Below are positions 10,101 to 14,761 of a stretch of 14,761 nt of DNA, piece by piece. The DNA lies in contig FN648617.1 in assembly GCA_000310025.1 (NCBI GenBank), forward strand, positions 102,217 through 116,977, read 5' to 3'. A program made the position numbers and the translations under genes. The stretch is from Ectocarpus siliculosus (taxonomy: Eukaryota; Sar; Phaeophyceae; Ectocarpales; Ectocarpaceae). The stretch's first letter is position 1, and each line of letters begins with the position of its first letter. Under the pieces are notes generated by a model that ran no database searches, was not told the origin of the DNA, and was given only the letters and a program-made list of their open reading frames with translations.

Positions 10101-13100
10101 AGGGGGGGGGCAAGAAAGCCGCGGAAAAATCCAGGAAAATTCAGGGCCTCGAGAGCCAGGTACAGCTCCGTCTCACTCCCACGTGATTGAATGGCGTTTG
10201 CCGGTAAGGTACGGTAGGGCGCGGTACGGTGGGTGCGGTGCGGTGCCTTCCTTTTGTGGCGGACTCGATTCCATACAGAAGCAGATTCCATACAGAAGCA
10301 GATTCCATACAGAAGCAATGTTTGTATCCTTTGATCTTGTGGCGCGCGGCAGAATGCTGTGGTGGTGTGCCCGATGACTTGTTTCGTTGCGGGGCGCGAT
10401 GTCGGTACGGTGCGGGATGGCAATGGCTCTTCGAATTTTTTTTTGCACCGAGGAGCTTCTGTCTCTTCTCTCAAACAGCTTCGATAGACCAAAATTACTG
10501 ACGTCTGCAGCACAGGCCCTGACTCCGGCTTCTCAGAGCTCGCTCTCCCTACTAGATGTGCGAAATCCCCCCCCCAAAGTCTACCACGTGGTATCACACC
10601 AACTTTACCCCCCGTTCTTTGATGATGTGCCATGCATATCCTTGGCTGGTACAATACAGGTGGAGCGTGTCTTCAGCGCCACGGAGACGCTCACGACGGT
10701 GTCTGATCTGGTGGGTGCCTATGCAGATGGGGTTCGGTCCACCCACGTAGGCTATATCCTGCGAGCACAAGCCCTTGATATCTACTCTTTGGGGAGTCGC
10801 GCTGTAAGATGTGGTGATACCTATTGAGACAGCTGCTACGGACGCGTTGTCTCGGGTGTGCGTTATCGCCGTTTAGTTGTTTCTGCTGATCGCCGGCTTG
10901 AATGATATACACATGGCATTCGGAAATATGTCGTATTCACACTGCTGCTGGTCCTGCTGCCACCGCTACAATCAGGCAAACAAACGCTCTTGCGTGTTGT
11001 GTTTTGCTCTCCTATGTCGGTTTGCAAGCCTGTTTTTTTTGTGTGTATCCCTTCGTTCACTATGACAGCATCTTGGTTTCCCACTCGTTTTCTCTTTTCT
11101 TTTTTTTGCGGCGTTCTTGTTCTGGCAGGTGTTCTCGAAGATCACCCAGAAGCGCTACCGCGACGTGTCCCCGCTTATTCGTTCGATCGCTCTCGAGGGC
11201 CTGAGCAAGATCATGCTGGCTCTGCCGGAGTTCTACGTGCAGGTATTGTACCTACACGTAGGTTCCTTTTTCGTTTGTGTCGTGACGGAACTTGCGAGAG
11301 AGACGGGTCGAAGATCTCGCAGGATAAGTGGAGCGTTCTGCGAGCAAAGCATATTAAAATCTGTATATGATGTGTTGTATAGGACTTAGTATGAAGTACA
11401 CCCTACAGTGAAAACAAGACAAACGGGCGACGCGCCTTGGAGCCGTCGTATAGTCGAGGCGACTGGTCCCCCGGCAGGTGAGGAGGCCGTGTGGTGTGGT
11501 TCCATCTTAGTCCGCGGCATTCCGAAACACCCGACCCGACGAGAAAGAGATTGAAGCTAAGATTGTTGCAGTACTGTACTTGTAGACACGGAACAGATTG
11601 TTGTCTTGACGGCTACGGTGTAAAGGTAAGAGGTGCATTGCATTGCTACTGGATTTTTTTTTTGTGAATTTGAAGCTAGCTACAATAGTGTTGTTGATTA
11701 CACGAAACAAGCTGGCTTGGGTATGAATTGCAATTGCATTGTAAATACTGCCGGTTTTTTTTTTTTTTGCCGTGCAACAATCGACGACTAGAATCACAAA
11801 GGAAGTTAATTGGACTCTTGTTGGTCGCGCTCGCTGTCGCATCCCCCAGGACAAGCTGATGAGGTATCACGGCTGGAGCCTGAACGACAAGAACCCCGCC
11901 GTCAGGGTACTCGCCTTACAGGTAGCTGATTGGCTCATTGCCGACCTGCCTCGCAGCCAGAACCGCGCTTTTGCGATAGATAGGTCTTGTGCGTAAATAC
12001 ATAAGAGCGTGTTTTTTCTTTTTTTTTCTTGCAAAATTATAACAAAGTTCATCTCGATTCACGCGTAAGAGTCAGGGGAAGCCAGCAATTACTTCATAGG
12101 GTTGTGTAATCACCGACCTGTCGAGGATAGTTCAGCAAGCCTGGGGATACCATGGACTCGTGTCGTTCGAAGGGGTATAAGAAAATATTTCATCGCATGG
12201 GCGGTGCGTTAGGCTTTCGCCACCTACATTTCAGGTGGCGTTGGTATTGTTTGAAAGCGGGTGGAACCATGGCGTTAAAAAATGGTGTATACGCTGTGGG
12301 CCATTGGGTCATGTCTTCGAAGACAACCACCACATGGTACTTACGAGAGCAATCTGAACAGCTGGGGGCGTTCGAAGTAGCTACCCATGATTCATTCCCA
12401 CCTGTTGACGGCGATCCATTCCAGTGCGGTTGAATAGTTAGGGACTCATTCCAATGAAGACGGGATCAGCGTGAGATAAATTGCGCTGGAAACATATCAT
12501 TCGAAGCTGCCGTGATATTTCATTCTATTCACCTGTAGGGTTGGATGACGTTCTGCATTGTTGCAGCTTTGTGGGGGGTGCATGTCCTTGGCGGAAGACC
12601 GTTCGAATTCGCCGTGGCTGTCCATTGTAGGCAGAACGTTGCGTAAGTTTGTTTGTTCCGCTGAGAAAGTATTTCGAACCCACGGTAACAACTCATTCAG
12701 GACAAGTTGTGGATTTTTTTTTTTTCCATTTTTGCAAAATTTTGGGTGTACGTTCACTATGTTGAAGGAAAGTAAATCCAACACGGCGATGGTGGTTCAT
12801 TTCGCACCTTGTACATCGAGCTAGCCGAGATAAGGGTTGCGAGCTTTGCTTCGCCTTTGCATCTGTCGGCGGGATTCCTTTCCTTCAAGGCAAGTGAAAA
12901 TTCAACACCGTAGTGGTGGTTCGTTTGACGAGGCGTGATCGCCTCCTTCGCCTTCGGCTGCCCGGACGATTCATTCCCGCCTTGAAGGTTCGTTCACTGT
13001 GTGCATGCCCAACGATGGCACCTGGTCCAAAAAATCGGACACACTATCGTGCATTAATTCAACCATTTTTTTCCTCTTCGTGTTGGATGGTAGGGGAGGT

Positions 13101-14440
13101 CCCGATGACAGGAAAATAAGAGCCCATTCGTGTTGCCGGCAGCCCATTCAATCTACTGTAAGCGAGGTTCAGTCTACGAATACTGTACGTGGGGCTGAAC
13201 GGGGTCAGGGATGGTGGTATCTCGGTACACCAAAACGAAGATAGCGGACACCAGAGATATGAATATGCCTTGCCAGGCTAATTTGCGGGTTTTGTTTTTT
13301 TGAGACTAATAAACTCTCCCTCACATTTGTATTCTGCTTGTTTTTCTTAACTTTCTTGCATGGTTTGACTGCATTCAAACGGTTTCGCGTGCCTATTACT
13401 CTTTCAGCTTGGCACTGTGTACCCCGGTCTTTGCCTGTCTTTGCTGCGTTTTCGATTCACAATGTATTTTCCCGTTCGTGTTTTTTTTTTTTTTGCCGTC
13501 TGATGTACCGCAGTCGATCCAGCGACTCCTGAGGGACCCGGCATCATCGGCCAGGCTGGAAAAGTTCTCGGCCCACTTTTTCTCGAGGGTCAAGGCCATG
13601 ATCCAAGACGTGGACAGCGCCGTTGCCAGGTATGTAGCCTTCAACTGCAGGCTACCTTGCTACCATTTTGTCTGTCTATTTGTCTGTTCGTCTGTTTGTC
13701 TGTCTCCGTCTGTCCGTCTGTCTGTCTGCCTGATTGTCTGTCTGTCTGTCCGTCTGTGTGTCTGTATGGACATTCCTCGAGTCGAATGTTACACGATTCG
13801 TGTGTTCTAGGCATAGTTGTTTGTCTACCTGCACGTCTGCACCCTGTAGAGCAATGTCAAAACGCGGCGACGGTGCCCATGTATTCGAGTTCTCGTGGTT
13901 GGTTGCAGCAGCGGCTGAGAGTTTCACAACTGACGGCACATGGTACAGAATAAGATGGACGACACATACACCCTTCGTGAGCGTCCCTCATGCAAAATGA
14001 CGAATTTCTATGTTTCCTTTATCACGCCCACGCTTCATGCACACGCTTCATGTCTTGAGTGCAGTATCTGTGATATTGAGGCTGCGAACCCTGTTGATCA
14101 GGGCTTCCTCTGGTCGTGCAAGAATGGTCTGATCTACGTATCTCTGCGGACATGTTTGTATGTGCTTAGCCCATCGCGTGTGGTGGCTCTGATCCTGTCG
14201 CTGTAAACACTCGCCCGAAATATTTTCTTGTTAATGCATTTGGTACACACCAACCGCCGTTTTTTTTTTGTTTGTTTCTTCAGGGAGGCTGGTGTCGCGT
14301 TGAGGCTGATGCTGTCGAACGGTTTCCTGGAGAGCATCGAGAGGGCGGACGAGATGGACATCGAGGCCGGCATCTTCGAGGAGGGCCTTGGCCTGCCGGC
14401 GAGGACTGAGTGCATGGGATTCTTCGTCGACGGTATACAG
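3594..14440 (+). CDS. SCC3: Cohesin subunit SCC3/STAG (stromal antigen), 13 exons, 3' partial
   Basis: This gene encodes the HEAT-repeat cohesin subunit that binds the kleisin SCC1/RAD21 in the nucleus and helps load and hold the cohesin ring on chromatin. Proposed join: 3594-3721, 4268-4555, 5603-5687, 6520-6741, 8152-8259, 8516-8656, 9349-9528, 10007-10159, 10660-10710, 11129-11242, 11850-11921, 13514-13629, 14284-14440. All introns are GT-AG and all junction phases agree, giving about 605 residues. The identification rests on collinear similarity to animal STAG proteins across eight exons: DWVSSYKEDSDKAMKELLNF (240-259), IFRSNYCEVF (328-337), KRYRDVSPLIRSIALEGL (in exon 10) and YHGWSLND (in exon 11). 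Similarity crosses the exon 10/11, 11/12 and 12/13 junctions without gaps. Animal STAG proteins are roughly 1,200 residues, so the C-terminal half lies past the right edge. Exons 4-13 are secure. Exons 1-3 and the start codon are inferred from phase and splice signals. Confidence 0.9.
3722..4267 (+). other. SCC3 intron 1
   Basis: The boundaries depend on the exon 1 donor choice. The intron contains a short TTAGGG-like double unit (about 4039-4050) and a long GA microsatellite, and ends in a good pyrimidine tract and CTACATAG. Nothing else is recognisable. Confidence 0.45.
4132..4162. repeat. GA dinucleotide microsatellite
   Basis: About fifteen GA units in intron 1, ending just before an ATG at 4164. 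Confidence 0.95.
4268..4555 (+). CDS. SCC3: SCC3 exon 2, basic Gly/Arg tract then acidic Glu tract
   Basis: The frame encodes AKTKEGTGLLAAAGG, then a Lys/Arg/Gly stretch (KGRGRGGARKSRS), then a Ser/Asp/Glu stretch with eight consecutive Glu, ending in SALGKR. The acceptor ends CTACATAG after a clear pyrimidine tract (about 4245-4263). The donor is AG|GTACGC at 4556, phase 2. The following exon supplies the third base of the Arg codon. Charged, disordered N-termini are usual in SA proteins. The low complexity means homology cannot be tested by eye, so support comes from phase and position. Confidence 0.6.
4622..4640. repeat. C homopolymer of 19
   Basis: A run of 19 C in intron 2, followed by TCCACGGGGG. 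The length is likely to be unreliable in sequencing. Confidence 0.95.
5120..5262. repeat. Four degenerate copies of an ACATGRGGCCCCC unit
   Basis: Related units start at about 5127 (ACATGGGGCCCCC), 5166 (ACAATGGGCGCCCCC), 5194 (ACATGAGGCCCCC) and 5249 (ACACGAGGTCCCC). The first and last share the longer flank CGTCCAGAC. The spacing is irregular, so this is a dispersed family rather than a clean tandem array. Confidence 0.55.
5603..5687 (+). CDS. SCC3: SCC3 exon 3, basic NLS-like segment
   Basis: The acceptor is TTGCGTGCAG at 5602. One base completes the Arg codon split from exon 2, followed by 28 codons beginning KKRARRASAPPAPSGK and ending GGK before donor GTGTGC. The KKRARR cluster resembles a nuclear localisation signal. 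The phases at both ends (2 in, 0 out) fit exons 2 and 4 exactly, which is the main argument for this exon. The flanking sequence in the other two frames is also open, so homology alone does not prove it. Confidence 0.6.
5836..5860. repeat. A homopolymer of 25
   Basis: A pure A run preceded by CTTGT and followed by GCTTGAGG. It may be a simple microsatellite or the A-tail of an inserted retro-copy. I could not find a matching target-site duplication. Confidence 0.95.
6319..6340. repeat. Perfect 8-bp hairpin in intron 3
   Basis: TGACGGTA (6319-6326) and TACCGTCA (6333-6340) flank a six-A loop. The role is unknown. Confidence 0.7.
6520..6741 (+). CDS. SCC3: SCC3 exon 4, N-terminal tail and start of conserved region
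   Basis: The acceptor is GTGCCTCAG at 6519. The exon has 74 codons, starting KKARGRKSTGG, passing through an acidic stretch (EADGEESEGEDG) and ending LMEAVLRNDTALSSVVSDW. The last 20 residues match the start of the conserved STAG block, where animal proteins have a similar helix ending in a DW pair before the next segment. The donor lies in a run of four GTAAGG units (6742-6765). The exon is phase 0 at both ends. Confidence 0.88.
6742..6765 (+). repeat. Four tandem GTAAGG units at the intron 4 donor
   Basis: Directly after the TGG codon ending exon 4 come four exact GTAAGG units, then GTATTG. Each unit is itself a consensus-like 5' splice site. The repeat is (GGGTAA)n, which differs from the TTAGGG telomere unit. 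Confidence 0.95.
6796..7018. repeat. Three diverged copies of a 40-60 bp unit
   Basis: Copies at 6796-6854, 6881-6920 and 6958-7018 share CCGTCCCCAA (first and third), GGTCCT (second and third) and a GAGCCAGCCCT-like core ending in RCCGCT or ATCGCT. Divergence is substantial, so the copies are old. Confidence 0.5.
7234..7247. repeat. 14-bp perfect palindrome
   Basis: GGCTGTATACAGCC is its own reverse complement. It lies in intron 4. It could be a dimer binding site or chance. Confidence 0.7.
8001..8172 (+). repeat. Partial tandem duplication of intron 4 end and exon 5 start
   Basis: AGAGCATGCCCGATTTCGT at 8001 recurs at 8106. The similarity continues through a GCTTTGTGCA acceptor region and a CTACARGGAGGACA-like exon start (copy 1 about 8046-8077, copy 2 about 8141-8173). 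The offset changes from 105 to 96 bp through small indels. Copy 2 contains the real exon 5. Copy 1 has CAAG instead of CAG. Confidence 0.8.
8152..8259 (+). CDS. SCC3: SCC3 exon 5
   Basis: This exon has 36 codons and both ends are phase 0. It begins VSSYKEDSDKAMKELLNFVF and ends GPYGPPS before donor GTAATT. Joined to the DW ending of exon 4, it reproduces the conserved helix that in animal STAG proteins has the form DW-x-x-SYK-x-D-x-D followed by a hydrophobic helix and an x-C-G. The acceptor is TTTGTGCAG at 8151. About 100 bp upstream lies a decayed copy of this acceptor and exon start (8001-8076). Confidence 0.92.
8309..8422. repeat. 20-bp direct repeat in intron 5, 94 bp apart
   Basis: GTTGGTAGCACGCGAARCCG occurs at 8309-8328 and 8403-8422 with one difference. 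Both copies are followed by a T run after a similar distance, which suggests duplication of a larger unit. Confidence 0.75.
8516..8656 (+). CDS. SCC3: SCC3 exon 6
   Basis: The acceptor is CCCATGGCAG at 8515. The exon has 47 codons, phase 0 at both ends, donor GTTTGT. The first half (DVSVIEMDGEQWVELLKVV) is an amphipathic helix in the position where animal SA proteins have the helix preceding their FDEDSGDYPL-type loop. The second half is a Gly/Pro/Lys-rich linker containing a short FPL match to that loop, ending KSGK. Linker length and composition differ from animal proteins. Confidence 0.85.
8657..9348 (+). other. SCC3 intron 6
   Basis: A 692-bp phase 0 intron with donor GTTTGT. It includes an AT-rich patch (about 9178-9204). 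Its 3' end is atypical: a C run, an A run, a TA repeat, then CAG. No gene is seen. Confidence 0.7.
9349..9528 (+). CDS. SCC3: SCC3 exon 7, core of STAG domain
   Basis: This exon has 60 codons, phase 0 at both ends. It starts PARIFRSNYCEVFNRLAEAC and ends DIRLAATLAGME. It aligns with the animal STAG block that begins with an FRSNFCEF-type motif, continues with a helix leading to a LLTGLS-type turn, and ends RHTSTLAAMK. The acceptor is unusual: a C run, an A run and a TA repeat precede the CAG at 9348. The donor GTGGGT is followed 95 bp later by a duplicated copy of the exon end. Confidence 0.93.
9517..9715 (+). repeat. Tandem duplication of the exon 7 end and its donor
   Basis: GCCGGCATGGAGGT at 9517-9530 recurs at 9612-9625. 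Similarity continues through GGTGATTG, a T-rich stretch, TACAAAAACRCAACGAAT and a CATCTCTATG-like end. The first copy is the real exon 7 end and donor. The second is intronic. Confidence 0.85.
9865..9951 (-). other. Degraded tRNA-like element (tRNA pseudogene or SINE head)
   Basis: Read on the minus strand, 87 nt begin GCGCATGGCGTAGTAGTTAG. This holds a good A-box-like D-arm sequence (TGGCGTAGTAG against TRGCNNAGYNGG). Near the 3' end a GCCGG / 7-nt loop / CCGGC hairpin has the 5-7-5 geometry of a T arm. The terminal GCGC and GTGC can pair with one wobble. The middle holds a GTCTCG and CGAGAC stem whose loop is too large for a normal anticodon arm, and the B box is poor. It is therefore not a functional tRNA as far as I can see. 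A tRNA-derived SINE fragment is likely. Confidence 0.4.
9970..10004. repeat. CGTCC-type repeat at the intron 7 acceptor
   Basis: Imperfect CGTCC units run into the acceptor GTCAG at 10006 and form its pyrimidine tract. Confidence 0.8.
10007..10159 (+). CDS. SCC3: SCC3 exon 8, charged helix
   Basis: This exon has 51 codons, phase 0 at both ends, acceptor CCCGTCAG and donor GTACAG. Its product (GVAEELAGLREKLGLSERQL, then a Lys/Gly linker, then AEKSRKIQGLESQ) matches the long charged helix of animal SA proteins, which lies between the STAG block and the stromalin conservative domain and contains RQYEAER- and KRKELQ-type stretches. A GGGG patch in the linker comes from a GC-rich run. Confidence 0.88.
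10160..10659 (+). other. SCC3 intron 8
   Basis: A 500-bp phase 0 intron with donor GTACAG. It begins with degenerate GGTACGGT/GGTGCGGT units (about 10202-10246), then a 17-bp tandem repeat, then the palindrome TACCACGTGGTA (10582-10593). Confidence 0.7.
10268..10317. repeat. 17-bp tandem repeat, three copies
   Basis: The unit ATTCCATACAGAAGCAG occurs at 10268-10284, 10285-10301 and 10302-10317, the last lacking only the final G. Copies are identical, so the expansion is recent and may vary among individuals. Confidence 0.95.
10660..10710 (+). CDS. SCC3: SCC3 exon 9, 17-codon small exon
   Basis: This short exon encodes VERVFSATETLTTVSDL. The acceptor is ACAATACAG at 10659, the donor is GTGGGT at 10711, and both ends are phase 0. 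It fits between exon 8 (ending LESQ) and exon 10 (starting VFSKI). Animal proteins have a segment of similar length here that ends in a short hydrophobic stretch before the RYRD motif. The exon is too small for strong homology. Splice sites, phase and the alignment gap support it. Confidence 0.75.
10711..11128 (+). other. SCC3 intron 9
   Basis: A 418-bp phase 0 intron with donor GTGGGT. The first seven bases GTGGGTG can pair with CACCCAC at 10740-10746. The 3' end is T-rich before TCTGGCAG. Nothing else is recognisable. Confidence 0.7.
11129..11242 (+). CDS. SCC3: SCC3 exon 10, start of stromalin conservative domain
   Basis: This exon has 38 codons, phase 0 at both ends: VFSKITQKRYRDVSPLIRSI, then a helix, ending PEFYVQ. 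It matches the opening of the stromalin conservative domain, including the RYRD motif followed by IR and the IxLEGLxK/M helix. The acceptor is GTTCTGGCAG. The donor AG|GTATTG sits inside a 29-nt inverted repeat (11233-11261). Confidence 0.95.
11233..11261 (+). repeat. Near-perfect inverted repeat over the intron 10 donor
   Basis: Exonic CTACGTG (11233-11239) pairs with intronic CACGTAG (11255-11261). Within it AGGTA (11241-11245) pairs with TACCT (11249-11253), leaving one C/A mismatch and a 3-nt loop. The exon/intron border lies at 11242/11243, inside the inner stem. Confidence 0.9.
11243..11849 (+). other. SCC3 intron 10
   Basis: A 607-bp phase 0 intron with donor GTATTG and acceptor ATCCCCCAG. 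It contains several T runs, the longest about 11756-11769. No other structure is recognised. Confidence 0.7.
11850..11921 (+). CDS. SCC3: SCC3 exon 11, stromalin conservative domain
   Basis: This exon has 24 codons, phase 0 at both ends: DKLMRYHGWSLNDKNPAVRV then LALQ. It aligns directly with the animal YLKYVGW-x-x-HD-x-x-x-EVR segment. The Trp codon at 11874-11876 is at the position of human SA2 Trp334 by my alignment, one of the residues of the conserved essential surface. The acceptor is ATCCCCCAG and the donor GTAGCT. Confidence 0.95.
11922..13513 (+). other. SCC3 intron 11, the longest (1,592 bp)
   Basis: Exons 11 and 12 join without any gap in the STAG alignment, so this whole stretch is intron. 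It contains the hairpin CGCCACCT (12218-12225) / AGGTGGCG (12233-12240), a diverged direct repeat (12774-12802 and 12898-12926), the inverted repeat CCTTCAAGGC (12882-12891) / GCCTTGAAGG (12979-12988), and the hairpin GAGGCG-TGAT-CGCCTC (12930-12945). GATTCATTCCC recurs near 12388 and 12968. A 93-codon open frame at 12152-12433 has no recognisable motif. An old, unidentified insertion is possible. Confidence 0.6.
13514..13629 (+). CDS. SCC3: SCC3 exon 12, end of stromalin conservative domain
   Basis: This exon has 38 codons plus two bases of an Arg codon. It reads SIQRLLRDPASSARLEKFSA then HFFSRVKAMIQDVDSAVA. It continues the alignment from exon 11 without a gap (animal: ALQ-x-LY, then KLELF, then RF-x-x-R, then D-x-x-x-VAV). 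The acceptor is TGTACCGCAG at 13513; the donor is AG|GTATGT, phase 2. The residue aligning with human SA2 Arg370 is His here (codon 13574-13576). Confidence 0.93.
13630..14283 (+). other. SCC3 intron 12
   Basis: A 654-bp phase 2 intron with donor GTATGT. It starts with a hairpin (GTAGCCT 13634-13640, AGGCTAC 13649-13655), then a long TGTC/CTGT microsatellite. The 3' end has a T run before TTTCTTCAG. Confidence 0.75.
13669..13767. repeat. CTGT tetranucleotide microsatellite
   Basis: About 100 bp of imperfect TGTC units in intron 12. Overlapping open frames here read as Cys/Leu/Ser/Val or Asp/Arg/Gln/Thr repeats and are artefacts. Confidence 0.95.
14284..14440 (+). CDS. SCC3: SCC3 exon 13 (last exon seen in window)
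   Basis: One base completes the split Arg codon, then 52 codons follow: EAGVALRLMLSNGFLESIER, then ADEMDIEAGIFEEGL, then LPARTECMGFFVDGIQ. It matches the animal stretch from VAVEAIRL through the acidic loop to the VAVAAGEFLHKK helix. The acceptor is TTTCTTCAG at 14283. The donor is probably GTACAG at 14441; an alternative GTATAC donor 8 bases earlier would change phase. I do not see the next exon before the window ends. Confidence 0.88.
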
Positions 14441-14761
14441 GTACAGCAGTAGGGTTACTGCCGCCCCGCGCTCATGTAAGAGAATAAATCTGCTGAAGCA
14501 GGACAAAACAAAGCAGCAAAGGCTTCGTGGATTTCGTTTTTCCCGAAACGTGAGAAACACAGCCCAGGGGTAGATTCTACAGAGCATTGTCTTTTTGGTG
14601 CACAGCTTGACCGTGGAGACGAGAATAGAAGATGAGCACCACTTTCTCCTTTTCTCCCTCGCTGAGCCCCTGTTCACCTCCGCCTCCTTCTTCTCATGAT
14701 ATCCCTGTGCGTTCCGTGGCATGTTCTACCTTGCCCCCCCCGCCCCCCCCCCCCCCCCCCC
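14441..14761 (+). other. Start of SCC3 intron 13 and C-rich right edge
   Basis: It starts GTACAG, with the hairpin GCAGTA (14446-14451) / TACTGC (14456-14461) right after the donor. A TGCACAG at 14605 could be an acceptor, but none of the frames that follow gives a convincing SCC3 continuation: phase 0 and phase 1 entries stop within a few codons. From about 14734 the sequence is nearly all C and is probably a contig edge. Confidence 0.55.

Noticed and set aside
10268-10317. CRISPR-like array
   Set aside because: The 17-bp units are directly adjacent with no spacers, and the context is a eukaryotic intron.
9932-10654. 240-codon minus-strand frame
   Set aside because: It overlaps conserved exon 8 antisense and crosses the tandem repeats of intron 8. 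The + strand homology explains the region.
12152-12433. 93-codon open frame in intron 11 as a nested gene
   Set aside because: There is no recognisable motif, promoter or neighbour support, and its length is not unusual for a random frame in this composition.
13676-13939. Minus- and plus-strand frames over the CTGT microsatellite
   Set aside because: The long frames arise from a tetranucleotide repeat with no stop codons and lie inside intron 12.
14605-14695. SCC3 exon 14 after TGCACAG
   Set aside because: With the phase expected from exon 13 the frame stops after nine codons. The only longer frame needs a different donor phase and shows no similarity to STAG proteins.

Overview
This window looks like nuclear DNA from a stramenopile, most likely a brown alga of the Ectocarpus type. 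The grounds are long GT-AG introns rich in T and pyrimidine runs with acceptors ending in CAG, short GC-rich exons, many microsatellites, and mixed base composition outside the exons. The organism is inferred from gene architecture only. Both ends run into G or C homopolymers, so they may be contig or gap edges.

One gene can be supported. It lies on the + strand, from about position 3594 to beyond the right end. I assembled it from 13 exons by splice signals, reading phase and similarity to known cohesin proteins. It encodes the N-terminal part (about 605 residues in this model) of the cohesin HEAT-repeat subunit SCC3/STAG/SA (stromalin). Exons 1-4 give a low-complexity N-terminus with basic and acidic tracts. 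Exons 5-9 cover the STAG region. Exons 10-12 carry the stromalin conservative domain. Exon 13 continues into the following helical repeats. The C-terminal part is outside the window.

Layout: 1-3380 is upstream sequence with no gene I can support, holding short repeats and one stop-poor patch. About 3398-3593 is a candidate promoter/5' UTR with a CCG repeat and a palindrome. 3594-14440 holds the exons and twelve introns, the largest being 1.59 kb. 14441-14761 is the start of intron 13 and a C-rich edge.

The most interesting material is in the introns near splice sites. There are four tandem copies of the GTAAGG donor after exon 4, and partial duplications of the exon 5 acceptor and the exon 7 donor. 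The intron 10 donor sits in a near-perfect hairpin, and stems lie on or next to three other donors. Introns 3-11 are all phase 0, so exons 4-11 are each skippable in frame. A degraded tRNA-like element lies antisense in intron 7. I found no convincing novel multi-gene system.
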